Below are positions 1 to 6,028 of a stretch of DNA of 10,619 nt, piece after piece (positions within the stretch are counted from its first letter, which is position 1; the number at the start of each line of letters is the position of its first letter). The DNA is taken from positions 1-10,619 of the forward strand of contig JARROD010000106.1 of the NCBI GenBank assembly GCA_037384225.1, in the 5' to 3' direction. Both the position numbers and the translations under genes were made by a program. The stretch comes from JARROD01 sp037384225 (GTDB lineage Bacteria; Pseudomonadota; Gammaproteobacteria; Pseudomonadales; Cellvibrionaceae). The notes below the pieces were generated by a model, which saw nothing but the letters and a program-made list of their open reading frames with translations, ran no database searches and was not told where the DNA came from.

Positions 1-120
1 CATCGTCAGACGCAATCTCCGCGGGTCTCTTTGATGGAGATGTTGATCCCCGCGGTGAATCAGGCGTTGTCCTTTTTTGAGTGGCTTGGGGCTGAGTGTT
101 TGCCGGGTCGCGGTCAGTGA
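1..120 (+). CDS. C-terminal end of an unidentified protein (partial)
   Basis: The frame is open from the first base of the window to a TGA at 118-120, giving the last 39 residues of a protein whose start lies outside the window. The end contains the segment LMEMLIPAVNQALSFFEWLG, a likely amphipathic or hydrophobic helix, followed by a short tail ending in GRGQ. I do not recognise the family. A weak hairpin follows the stop. It could also be a chance open frame, because 39 codons is short. Confidence 0.4.
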   Translation, partial: HRQTQSPRVSLMEMLIPAVNQALSFFEWLGAECLPGRGQ

Positions 121-135
121 TTGCAGGATGAAATA

Positions 136-163
136 AACCCGGTGATCCTGGGTTGGAAATTTT
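136..163 (+). terminator. Possible weak terminator after the partial gene
   Basis: AACCC (136-140) pairs with GGGTT (150-154), with a further GG/CC pair inside. The sequence GGAAATTTT follows. The stem is short and the T-run starts about five bases after it, so this is a weak candidate. Its position just after the stop at 120 is the main support. Confidence 0.3.
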
Positions 164-206
164 CATTGATTCATCAACATGTCCGGTGGTGTGTCGCTTA
201 CACAGT

Positions 207-244
207 CACTTCATTTGAAGTGCACTATATCCACTATAGTGGAT
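207..244. repeat. Two adjacent palindromes
   Basis: CACTTC (207-212) and GAAGTG (217-222) form a perfect 6-bp stem with a 4-base ATTT loop. Seven bases on lies the perfect 16-bp palindrome ATCCACTATAGTGGAT (229-244). They sit just outside the breakpoint of the IS91 fragment, so they could be the end of another lost element or a protein-binding site. I recognise neither. Confidence 0.5.
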
Positions 245-246
245 GA

Positions 247-370
247 TCAAGCCATTGAGTTCCTTGAAAAGAAGCCATATTCCAGGCGACCGCATTGGAG
301 GACGTCGTCGAATTCTTGTTGAATGTAGCGAGGCAGGCTTTGCCCTTGGGCTTCGAGCGAGGCGGTGAAA
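247..370 (-). pseudogene. IS91-family transposase N-terminal fragment, copy 1
   Basis: On the minus strand one frame reads PAFTASLEAQGQSLPRYIQQ, then EFDDVLQCGRLEYGF, and stops at 247-249. This is the segment just before the zinc-binding region of IS91-type (HUH, Y2) transposases, which usually reads like EFxxFLxCGxLxHGF and then continues into paired cysteines. Here the match is lost after LEYGF, so no zinc ribbon and no catalytic HUH or tyrosine motif remains. At the other side the fragment is fused to a truncated AraC-type gene through a 187-bp deletion relative to copy 2. It keeps a few more transposase codons (LEYGF) than copy 2 does. Confidence 0.7.
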
Positions 371-611
371 GCTGGTGGCCGAGTCACTGGTCAACGTGGC
401 GATAGTGCGAGCGTTGGAAGAGTTCGACGCCCGGCAGAAGGGGGGCACGGTTACCGTTTCGGCACTGAACAAACAGCGGTTGGACCGGACGCTGGAATTT
501 ATCGAAGCCAATCTGGATCACGATATCGGGCTCAGGGAAATTGGAGAGGCGGCGGACGTGGGTGTAGTGTGCGAATTGCTAAATCAGACGGCTGGTGGCC
601 ATAGGTGTTAA
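371..611 (+). pseudogene. AraC-family regulator fragment, copy 1 (broken)
   Basis: The frame from GTG 375 reads VAESLVNVAIVRALEEFDAR and continues to EIGEAADVGV, then leaves the family at base 565 and stops at 611. Bases 371-565 match 5218-5412 with two substitutions. Only the linker helix and the first half of the first helix-turn-helix remain. The second HTH is missing, so DNA binding is very unlikely. The original gene continued as in copy 2 (YNLSRHF and onward); here it is replaced by unrelated DNA that leads into the antitoxin module. Confidence 0.8.
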
Positions 612-681
612 TGGCGAACTGTTGGTTTATACAGCTTTAGGTGTCTGGCTTGTACTACGAAAACTTTGCTACATGGGTAGG

Positions 682-710
682 AATGTCTAATATTGACAAT
701 ATTGGACATT
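682..710 (+). promoter_or_regulatory. Operator palindrome of the antitoxin module
   Basis: The 13-bp arms aatgtctaatatt (682-694) and aatattggacatt (698-710) are inverted repeats with one mismatch and a 3-bp spacer. The palindrome overlaps the -35 box of the promoter in front of the ParD-like gene. Ribbon-helix-helix antitoxins of this type bind such palindromes and repress their own operon, so autoregulation is the likely role. That role is inferred from position and symmetry. Confidence 0.7.
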
Positions 711-721
711 GGTGTTATTGT
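693..721 (+). promoter_or_regulatory. Sigma-70 type promoter of parD
   Basis: A consensus -35 TTGACA (693-698) and a -10 TATTGT (716-721) are separated by 17 bp. A transcript would begin near 728, giving a leader of about 27 bases with the ribosome site AAGGAAG ahead of the ATG at 755. The -35 box lies inside the palindrome, so a bound repressor would block polymerase. Confidence 0.65.
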
Positions 722-754
722 TACCTGTCGAACTTGTTTGTAAAGGAAGTCACT

Positions 755-1000
755 ATGAATGTGAATCTCAGCCCTATTTTTGAATCTTATATCCAGAAAC
801 AACTGGATGCGGGGATGTACAATAATGCGAGTGAAGTGGTGCGGGAAGCCTTGCGTTTGAAAATGCAACAAGATGAAATTTATCAGACAAAACTGGAAGC
901 CTTACGTGCTGCTCTCATTAAGGGAGAGGAGAGTGGAGAAGCAGAACCATTTGATATGGACGAAATTATTGCCGAAGCAAAAGCGGAACTGAATGCGTAA
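755..1000 (+). CDS. parD: ParD-family antitoxin
   Basis: This 81-residue protein fits the ParD/CopG ribbon-helix-helix antitoxins. The N-terminal part, MNVNLSPIFESYIQKQLDAG then MYNNASEVVREALRL, shows the short beta strand, helix A and the conserved N/SASEVVREALR helix B. The C-terminal third is acidic (GEESGEAEPFDMDEI) and in the family wraps around the toxin. I chose ATG 755 rather than the upstream ATG 641 because AAAGGAAG lies 5 bases ahead of it and the promoter and operator lie between the two. Its stop overlaps the start of the next ORF (ATG 993), the normal parD-parE arrangement. The toxin behind it is broken, so this antitoxin appears to be an orphan that may still repress its own promoter. 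Confidence 0.85.
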   Translation: MNVNLSPIFESYIQKQLDAGMYNNASEVVREALRLKMQQDEIYQTKLEALRAALIKGEESGEAEPFDMDEIIAEAKAELNA

Positions 1001-1208
1001 TATAGTCAGGCGCCCCCGTGCCAAGCAGGATAGTTGGAGTAAGTTTCCGGACAAAGCAATAGTAGGGGTAAAAGAGGATGGGCAGGCCCGTGCAGTATAT
1101 TTGTATGGAGATTACATATACGATGGCAATTCTTCAGAGCCTCATCATCGTAATGCGTACGCGATTTCGGATGAAAGCTCATTTCTCGAGATTAAGTCAA
1201 AAAGATAG
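993..1208 (+). pseudogene. ParE-like toxin start fused to unrelated sequence
   Basis: The ORF begins inside the last codons of parD, as parE genes do. Its first 13 residues, MRNIVRRPRAKQD, resemble ParE N-termini, in which an R/P/A-rich strand leads into a helix such as DLxxIWxYIA. After KQD the family pattern stops. The remaining 58 residues (rich in D, Y and S, ending LEIKSKR) show no ParE features such as the later strands with conserved Arg. At 71 residues it is also shorter than the usual 90-105. I read it as a toxin truncated by a deletion or insertion near base 1031. It could instead be a different small toxin that I do not recognise. Confidence 0.5.
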
Positions 1209-1630
1209 ATGCCGTACTCACAGTAAATGTCCCCCTTAGGGCCCGCGCAGAAATAGCTTTACATTTTGGGTGTCGAGGCGCCCGTCTGGCTAGGCGCAAA
1301 AACGAAGGCATAGCGGGCCTACGTCGAGTTTTTGCAACAACGCCGTGTCCTTACGAGAGCTATGCGTCATTCAGTTGCCAAAATGCGATTGTCCTTTTTC
1401 CAGCCCCTCCAGTTGGTGATGGCAGATTTTGGGGGCGCAAGCCGTCACTCCATTTAGAAATCATATACACGGTATATATTCTTAATTTATCTGAATTTCC
1501 GTGTTGAGCTCCAGGAAGTCAGCTGATAGATTATATTATAAATGTAGGGAAAAAAGACGCAATTACAGTCAAAATTTGCATGGAAGAAGTCATTTTTAAA
1601 AAGCTCCACCTCAATACCGAATAAATAGCC
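1209..1630. other. Gene-free stretch with a structured segment
   Basis: No convincing gene is visible on either strand. A strong imperfect hairpin lies at 1296-1335 and a 15-bp inverted repeat (ATATAC-ACG-GTATAT) at 1463-1477. The second half is A+T-rich with no clear promoter pair leading to a gene. Confidence 0.5.
1296..1335. repeat. Hairpin-forming intergenic element
   Basis: GCAAAAAC (1296-1303) pairs perfectly with GTTTTTGC (1328-1335). Inside, AGGC (1306-1309) pairs with GCCT (1317-1320). Just upstream AGGCGC occurs twice (1275-1280 and 1292-1297). The design resembles dispersed intergenic palindromic repeats of gammaproteobacteria, but only one copy is in this window, so its repeat status is inference. 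Confidence 0.45.
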
Positions 1631-1750
1631 AGTGGTTCCTTATGTTGACGGGTTAATCCGGCACATGGACGTACCGTTGCCGGCCACAGGTTGGCGCGAG
1701 CCCCTGAAATGCGAACAATTCTTTACCGGTGGTAGTGGTTATTCAAGGGC

Positions 1751-1787
1751 GGCAACCAAATTGATCAGGATGATCTATTTGGTTGCC
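1751..1787. repeat. 37-base hairpin
   Basis: GGCAACCAAAT (1751-1761) and ATTTGGTTGCC (1777-1787) are perfect 11-bp inverted repeats. After one T/T mismatch the stem continues with GATC/GATC around a 5-base loop. No T-run follows on the plus strand, and CCGCCC rather than T follows on the minus strand, so it is not a standard intrinsic terminator. It sits about 45 bases ahead of a broken signal-peptide coding stretch. Confidence 0.55.
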
Positions 1788-1833
1788 AAATTAATTGGAT
1801 TTTCTACAACTTAACTCAAATAAAGGAATAATA

Positions 1834-1932
1834 ATAAAACTCAAAAAGAAGTCGAGTCTTTTCTATGGTGTAGCGTTAGCCTCGGTAACGGCTGCGATTC
1901 CATTGGCTCATGCAAGTGAGCCTACGATGTAG
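1834..1932 (+). pseudogene. Signal-peptide remnant of a lost secreted protein
   Basis: Downstream of AAAGGAAT (1822-1829) the frame reads (I)KLKKKSSLFYGVALASVTA then AIPLAHASEPTM and stops at 1930-1932. It has every part of a Sec signal peptide: a lysine-rich start, a hydrophobic core and an AHA|S cleavage site. The codon where ATG is expected is ATA (1834-1836). Only about four residues follow the cleavage site before the TAG. I infer the 5' end of a secreted-protein gene that lost both its start codon and its body. AUA initiation is possible but rare and would give only a tiny peptide. Confidence 0.55.
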
Positions 1933-1942
1933 GAAAGCTTGC

Positions 1943-1993
1943 CAAAGAGGTTAAGCAAAGAGGTTAAGCAAAGAAATTAAGCAAAGAGGTTAG
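1943..1993. repeat. 13-bp tandem repeat, about four units
   Basis: The unit caaagaggttaag occurs at 1943 and 1956, at 1969 with two changes (caaagaaattaag), and partly at 1982. It directly follows the signal-peptide remnant and overlaps the 3' end of the doubtful minus-strand ORF 1964-2296. Such short tandem repeats arise by slippage. I see no coding or binding role. Confidence 0.75.
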
Positions 1994-2296
1994 CGGATCA
2001 TTGAGTTGAATAATTTTATAAAGCTTATTCATAATTTTATGTTTTCGTCCCTGCCACTTATCCACCAGAGGAGGAATTTTTCTCAAACACTGAAATTCAG
2101 GCGCCAGTGCATCATTGGAAAGCCCCGCAGTCGGCCTCGTTGCCAATGGAAAGGCGTTCGTTAAACATTCGCCTGCACGCGCAAAAGCAGTGGAATTGAC
2201 AAGCAATAATATAGCGCTGGACAGCAGTAATTTGTGCGTTTTTAATGTGACATTGATTTTAAATAAAATCGAAAACAATCGCTTCATAGTCAACAT
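1964..2296 (-). CDS. Doubtful small secreted protein
   Basis: This minus-strand frame of 110 codons starts MLTMKRLFSI and contains a credible export signal: basic residues, then LLLSSAILLLVNSTAFA|RA, with AFA as a signal-peptidase site at about residue 39. The mature part would be about 70 residues with two cysteines (GEC and QCL) and a basic stretch near WQGRKHK. I recognise no family. Its last codons run into the 13-bp tandem repeat, so the original C-terminus may be lost. The ribosome site is weak (GAGGG about 14 bases ahead). It would be divergent to the carboxypeptidase gene. It could be a remnant or a chance ORF. Confidence 0.3.
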   Translation of the reverse strand: MLTMKRLFSILFKINVTLKTHKLLLSSAILLLVNSTAFARAGECLTNAFPLATRPTAGLSNDALAPEFQCLRKIPPLVDKWQGRKHKIMNKLYKIIQLNDPLTSLLNFFA

Positions 2297-2417
2297 TATT
2301 TTTCTATGACCCTCGGCACTGAAGAACCTGCTCGCACTTCAGTTGTTGTGTGTTCGGCCTTCAACTTGCCAAAGCTCTCTTTTAATAACAACAATTTTTT
2401 TGGAGCAGACACTTAAA

Positions 2418-4637
2418 ATGATGAAAATATTCTCTCACCTACTATCGCCGCTGGTTCTTCTATTGGCAATACCCATCAGCGCCACGCCTTATACGCCAAC
2501 AGAAAATATTCTTCTGTTAGAACAGGAGAAAGCCAACAACTCCATTTATAACGCCTACTTTCCCAGCCTGGAGATAGGCAAAAAAGCGGCAATTTCTTTT
2601 CATGCCCAGTTGCTGGAATCCCATTATGATGAAGGTTTTTTAGTCTTGGAATTAAGCGATAATGACAGGGATAAACTTAAAACATTTGGTTTTAAATTCA
2701 ATATTGCACAAGATTTTTTGCAAAAAAGAAATGCGTTCTTCACATCCATGCAAAACCTGCTGACATCTGCGCAGCAAAATCCCGCCGTGGACGCGCAAAG
2801 CATTGGCATTGCAGCCATTCCAGGGTACGAGTGTTATGAGACGGTAGAGGAAACCTTTGCCGCTGCACAGAATATGGTCGCCACACACCCTGATCTGGCA
2901 CAGTGGATAGATGTCGGCAACTCCTGGGAAAAAACAGCAGGCGTCGGTGGTTACGACATGAATGTGTTGATATTGACGAATCAAAATATCAGCGGAAATA
3001 AGCCCAAGCTGTTTATCAACAGTGCCATTCACGCCAGGGAATACATCACAGCCCCTTTAGTGCTGGCGTTTGCACACTGGCTGCTGGATAACTACGGCAG
3101 CGAGGCCGACGCCACCTGGATTCTCGATCACCACGAAGTGCACCTCATGCTGCACACCAATCCGGACGGTCGCAAGCAGGCGGAATCCGGTCTGCTATGG
3201 CGCAAAAACACTAATCAAAATTATTGCTCGCCGGACAGCGAATCTCGCGGCGTGGATTTAAACCGCAACTTTACCTTTACCTGGAACAGTACCAACGGTC
3301 AGGGATCCAGCGGTTCACAATGTTCCATTACCTACCGAGGCCCCAGTGCCGGTTCCGAACCGGAAATCCAGGCTCTGGAAAACTATGTGCGCAGTCTGTG
3401 GCCGGACAATCGTGGCAACAACCGCAATGATCCTGCGCCGCAAAGCACCAGCGGTATTCATTTGGATATTCACAGCTACAGTGAACTGGTGTTATGGCCC
3501 TGGGGAGATGCCAGTCAAACAGCACCCAACGGTACAGCATTGCAGACTCTGGGCAGAAAGTTCGCTTATTTCAATGATTACAGCCCAATGCAATCCGTGG
3601 GTCTATACCCCACCGATGGCACCAGTGACAGTGTCAGTTACGGAGAGCTGGGTGTCGCCGCCTATACCTTTGAATTAGGCACGCAATTTTTCCAGAACTG
3701 CTCTACTTACGAAAATACGATAAAGCCCGAAAATATGTCCGCCTTGATTTACGCCGCAAAAGTTGTGCGCACGCCCTACATAACGCCGGCGGGCCCCGAC
3801 ATCATTGCGCTGGGCTTGAGTAACAACGCCAACACCTATGGTGTACCCGCAGGAACACAAGTTACTCTCAGTGCAAGCGCAACTGATACGCGGTTTAATA
3901 ATAGTAACGGCACCGAAAGCACACAAAATATTGCGCAAGCCGAATACTTTATTGATGAAGTACCTTGGGATAGCTCAGCGACATCAATCGCGCTATCTGC
4001 TGACGATGGCAATTACAACGAGCGAACAGAAGCAATTTCGGCAAGCATAGACACCACCGGCTGGAGTGAAGGCAAACATATCATCTACCTGCGCAGCCGC
4101 GATACCAGTAACACCTGGGGCGCTGTATCAGCCATTTATCTGATTATCGATGAAAACCCCGACATCCCCGATATCCCCGATGACCCCGTACTGGAGTACT
4201 GCGATGCTTATGGTAACAACGCCAGCGCAGAATGGATCTCCAGTGTCGGCATAGACAGCTTTACCCACACCTCCGGTTCAAGCCCCTACAGCAATTTTAC
4301 CGAGGCGGTCACTGGCGAAGTCATAGCACTGAATCCAGGAACCAGCGCTGTCACTCTGGCGCCTGAATTTTCTGGAAACAACTTCAACGAATATTGGAAA
4401 ATATGGATCGATCTCAATCGCGATGGTGATTTCACCGATAGCGGAGAGGAAGTCTTCAGTTCCAACGGCGCGACATCGAGCACGGTGACAGGATCTCTCA
4501 ATATTCCATCCTCGGCTGCTCCCGGAAAAACCACACTGCGGGTTGCCATGCGTTTCAACACTGCGCCCAAACCCTGCGGTAGTTTTACTTATGGAGAAGT
4601 GGAAGATTACACGGTAAGTATTGGCAACGATCAATAA
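2418..4637 (+). CDS. Secreted M14 zinc carboxypeptidase with GEVED C-terminal domain
   Basis: A 739-residue metallocarboxypeptidase expected to remove C-terminal residues from peptides outside the cell. Start ATG 2418 has GGAG 12 bases upstream and gives a clean signal peptide (MMKIFSHLLSPLVLLLAIPISA|TP); earlier in-frame codons from 2343 would spoil it. A propeptide-like region covers about residues 23-150. The catalytic domain shows zinc ligands H205 and E208 (HARE) and H352 (HSYSE), substrate-binding N282-R283 in GVDLNRNF, Y408 in the YPTDGTSDSVSY segment as a candidate for the family's tyrosine, and general base E419 in YTFELG. Residues about 455-575 form an Ig-like domain (AEYFID... WGAVSAIYL). 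A Pro/Asp linker (NPDIPDIPDDP) follows. Residues about 592-739 form the GEVED module (IWIDLNRDGDF; GEVEDY 726-731), often found on exported proteins of marine gammaproteobacteria. All catalytic residues are present. Export beyond the periplasm, perhaps by type II secretion, is inferred. Confidence 0.93.
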   Translation: MMKIFSHLLSPLVLLLAIPISATPYTPTENILLLEQEKANNSIYNAYFPSLEIGKKAAISFHAQLLESHYDEGFLVLELSDNDRDKLKTFGFKFNIAQDFLQKRNAFFTSMQNLLTSAQQNPAVDAQSIGIAAIPGYECYETVEETFAAAQNMVATHPDLAQWIDVGNSWEKTAGVGGYDMNVLILTNQNISGNKPKLFINSAIHAREYITAPLVLAFAHWLLDNYGSEADATWILDHHEVHLMLHTNPDGRKQAESGLLWRKNTNQNYCSPDSESRGVDLNRNFTFTWNSTNGQGSSGSQCSITYRGPSAGSEPEIQALENYVRSLWPDNRGNNRNDPAPQSTSGIHLDIHSYSELVLWPWGDASQTAPNGTALQTLGRKFAYFNDYSPMQSVGLYPTDGTSDSVSYGELGVAAYTFELGTQFFQNCSTYENTIKPENMSALIYAAKVVRTPYITPAGPDIIALGLSNNANTYGVPAGTQVTLSASATDTRFNNSNGTESTQNIAQAEYFIDEVPWDSSATSIALSADDGNYNERTEAISASIDTTGWSEGKHIIYLRSRDTSNTWGAVSAIYLIIDENPDIPDIPDDPVLEYCDAYGNNASAEWISSVGIDSFTHTSGSSPYSNFTEAVTGEVIALNPGTSAVTLAPEFSGNNFNEYWKIWIDLNRDGDFTDSGEEVFSSNGATSSTVTGSLNIPSSAAPGKTTLRVAMRFNTAPKPCGSFTYGEVEDYTVSIGNDQ

Positions 4638-4684
4638 CGTATTAGAGCAACACAGCCAGGGACAAAAAGGGGCGTGCTCTGGAG

Positions 4685-4708
4685 ACCCAAATATCAAACG
4701 CTTTGGGT
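4685..4708. terminator. Possible weak terminator after the carboxypeptidase
   Basis: ACCCAAA (4685-4691) and TTTGGGT (4702-4708) are perfect inverted repeats around a 10-base loop, 48 bases after the stop at 4637. No T-run follows, so intrinsic termination is uncertain. It may only be part of the repeat-rich junction that continues to 4774. Confidence 0.3.
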
Positions 4709-4721
4709 ATAGCGCCCTATT

Positions 4722-4774
4722 CCGGGGACAGTTTACTTAATTCGGGATTTGCAATTAAAGTAAACTGTCCCCGG
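4722..4774. repeat. Palindromic REP/MITE-like element with 17-bp arms
   Basis: CCGGGGACAGTTTACTT (4722-4738) and AAGTAAACTGTCCCCGG (4758-4774) are perfect inverted repeats separated by 19 bases. AATT on each side nearly extends the stem. GGGGACAG(T)-type palindromes with this look occur widely around REP-associated (Y1, IS200-like) transposases in gammaproteobacteria, so a non-autonomous mobile palindrome is likely. No transposase of that type is recognisable here. A short minus-strand open frame ending at 4778-4780 abuts it but I cannot assign it. Confidence 0.7.
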
Positions 4775-4891
4775 TACTCAATCAATTATCGAGTAATTCA
4801 AGTACTTGCGCAGAAGTTCGCGCCAGGCGACTGCGTTGCGGGAAATTTCATTGTCGCCCCACCCTGAAACGATCTTTTTTGCTCAGTCTGA

Positions 4892-5179
4892 TCAAAAAAC
4901 GCCTGATGGATACTTCGCTCGATGTGGGCCGCCCCACCGGCCCGCGCGACCGCATTGGAGGACGTCGTCGAATTCTTGTTGAATGTAGCGAGGCAGGCTT
5001 TGCCCTTGGGCTTCGAGCGAGGCGGTGAAGGCGGGGTAATGTTGCTGGACCAACGGGTAGAGCAGCGTCCCTTCGGGCCGGTGACGTTCGTAGTTTGGCG
5101 ATGGGCTTGCCGTGGCGTTCCTTGCCCAGCTTCGGAGAGCCCGAATCGGCAGCGAGGGATCGTGGGGCGAGGCGGTCCA
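4892..5179 (-). pseudogene. IS91-family transposase N-terminal fragment, copy 2
   Basis: The frame is open from about 5179 to a TGA at 4892-4894. Its recognisable part, from about 5095 to 4951, reads NYERHRPEGTLLYPLVQQHY, then PAFTASLEAQGQSLPRYIQQ, then EFDDVLQCGR. This is the N-terminal region of IS91-type transposases. After CGR it changes to unrelated residues (AGRWGGPHRAK) and stops, so the zinc ribbon and catalytic core are absent. It retains 187 bp at its 5' side that copy 1 has lost. The adjacent plus-strand AraC-type gene begins right behind it, so the two form one duplicated chimeric unit. Confidence 0.75.
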
Positions 5180-5197
5180 TCATGCGCTTTATGAACA

Positions 5198-5638
5198 ATG
5201 GTTTTCAGGGGGGGAAGGCTGGTGGCCGAGTCACTGGTCAACATGGCGATAGTGCGAGCGTTGGAAGAGTTCGACGCCCGGCAGAAGGGGGGCACGGTTA
5301 CCGTTTCGGCACTGAACAAACAGCGGTTGGACCGGACGCTGGAATTTATCGAAGTCAATCTGGATCACGATATCGGGCTCAGGGAAATTGGAGAGGCGGC
5401 GGACGTGGGTGTGTACAATCTTTCCCGGCATTTTCCCAAGGTGATGGGAGAGCCGCCTCATGTGTATCTCGCCCGGCGGCGCCTCGAACGGGTCAAGGAG
5501 CTGCTGGCCAATACCGATAAGCCGATGAGCGAGATCGCGCACCTCTGCGGATTTTCCTCACAGAGCTACCTGTCCACGGTATTCAAGCGTAGCATCGGGG
5601 TTACGCTGTCGCGTTACCGGGTGGAAGCGCGGTGCTGA
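5198..5638 (+). CDS. AraC-family regulator, DNA-binding part only
   Basis: The frame gives up to 146 residues covering the complete C-terminal DNA-binding domain of an AraC/XylS regulator. The linker helix is GGRLVAESLVNMAIVRALEE. The first HTH runs through DIGLREIGEAADVGVYNLSR (about residues 58-82) and the second through MSEIAHLCGFSSQSYLSTVF (about 108-130), ending at YRVEARC. Full-length family members are about 280-300 residues with an N-terminal ligand-sensing domain. Here that part is missing because the gene is cut at its junction with the IS91 fragment near 5200. No good ribosome site precedes ATG 5198; GTG 5222 is an alternative. If made, the protein would bind DNA without its sensor, but it may be a pseudogene. 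It is 390 bp upstream of the effector gene, same strand. Confidence 0.75.
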   Translation: MVFRGGRLVAESLVNMAIVRALEEFDARQKGGTVTVSALNKQRLDRTLEFIEVNLDHDIGLREIGEAADVGVYNLSRHFPKVMGEPPHVYLARRRLERVKELLANTDKPMSEIAHLCGFSSQSYLSTVFKRSIGVTLSRYRVEARC

Positions 5639-5932
5639 ATCGGAATCAGCTCGGCGGTGCCGACGACAATTCACTGACAATTGATCGTTCTTTTTAAGGC
5701 CCTTGATTTGATCCGGTCTTTGTTCAACGTAATTTAGGGTCGTGCACGAAATAACTTCCCCTTTTTGTTTTATAGTGAGTGGCTTCCCATGCATCTTTTG
5801 AACGAGGCGGAAAAAAAGAGGCCTGTGATATGAGCGGTTTCAATTGGAAGCAATTGGCCGGGGCCTATTCCAGCCTCCTGGCGCAAGGCTGAAGGGTTCG
5901 AGAGTTTCACAGAGGGTGTCAATCTTGGCTAT
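5639..5932. other. Region between the AraC-like gene and the effector promoter
   Basis: No recognisable gene. Two tiny overlapping ORFs occur: 5789-5833 (14 residues) and 5830-5892 (20 residues, MSGFNWKQLAGAYSSLLAQG). They overlap by ATGA, and AAGAGG lies 8 bases ahead of the second, so the second could be the 5' end of a lost gene. I assign no function to either. Confidence 0.35.
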
Positions 5933-5960
5933 GGAACTCGGTTGTTTTGTTTGCCACTCA
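5933..5960 (+). promoter_or_regulatory. hrp box (HrpL-type sigma factor promoter)
   Basis: GGAACT (5933-5938), exactly 15 bases, then CCACTCA (5954-5960). This fits the hrp-box consensus GGAACY-N15/16-CCACNNA recognised by the ECF sigma factor HrpL in plant-associated bacteria with Hrp type III secretion. It lies about 70 bases ahead of the effector ATG on the same strand, a normal distance. It supports co-regulation of the effector with a type III secretion system elsewhere in the genome. HrpL itself is not in the window. Confidence 0.75.
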
Positions 5961-6028
5961 TATTCCAGACTGTGGTTATTTGTGCATTGCGCCCAGAGTC
6001 GGGGGAGTATTTGTAACGGAAATTTATT

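Noticed and set aside
1632..1814. 60-codon plus-strand ORF (MVPYVDGLIRHMDVPLPATG...)
   Set aside because: No ribosome site, no family I recognise, and its 3' half is mostly the 11-bp inverted repeat. Likely a chance frame.
2343..2417. 25-residue N-terminal extension of the carboxypeptidase
   Set aside because: The upstream ATG has no ribosome site and would place a polar, cysteine-containing segment ahead of an otherwise ideal signal peptide.
4798..5358. 186-codon minus-strand ORF over the IS91/AraC unit
   Set aside because: It crosses both remnants in a frame that matches neither; the true transposase frame is the one with NYERHRPEGT and EFDDVLQCGR.
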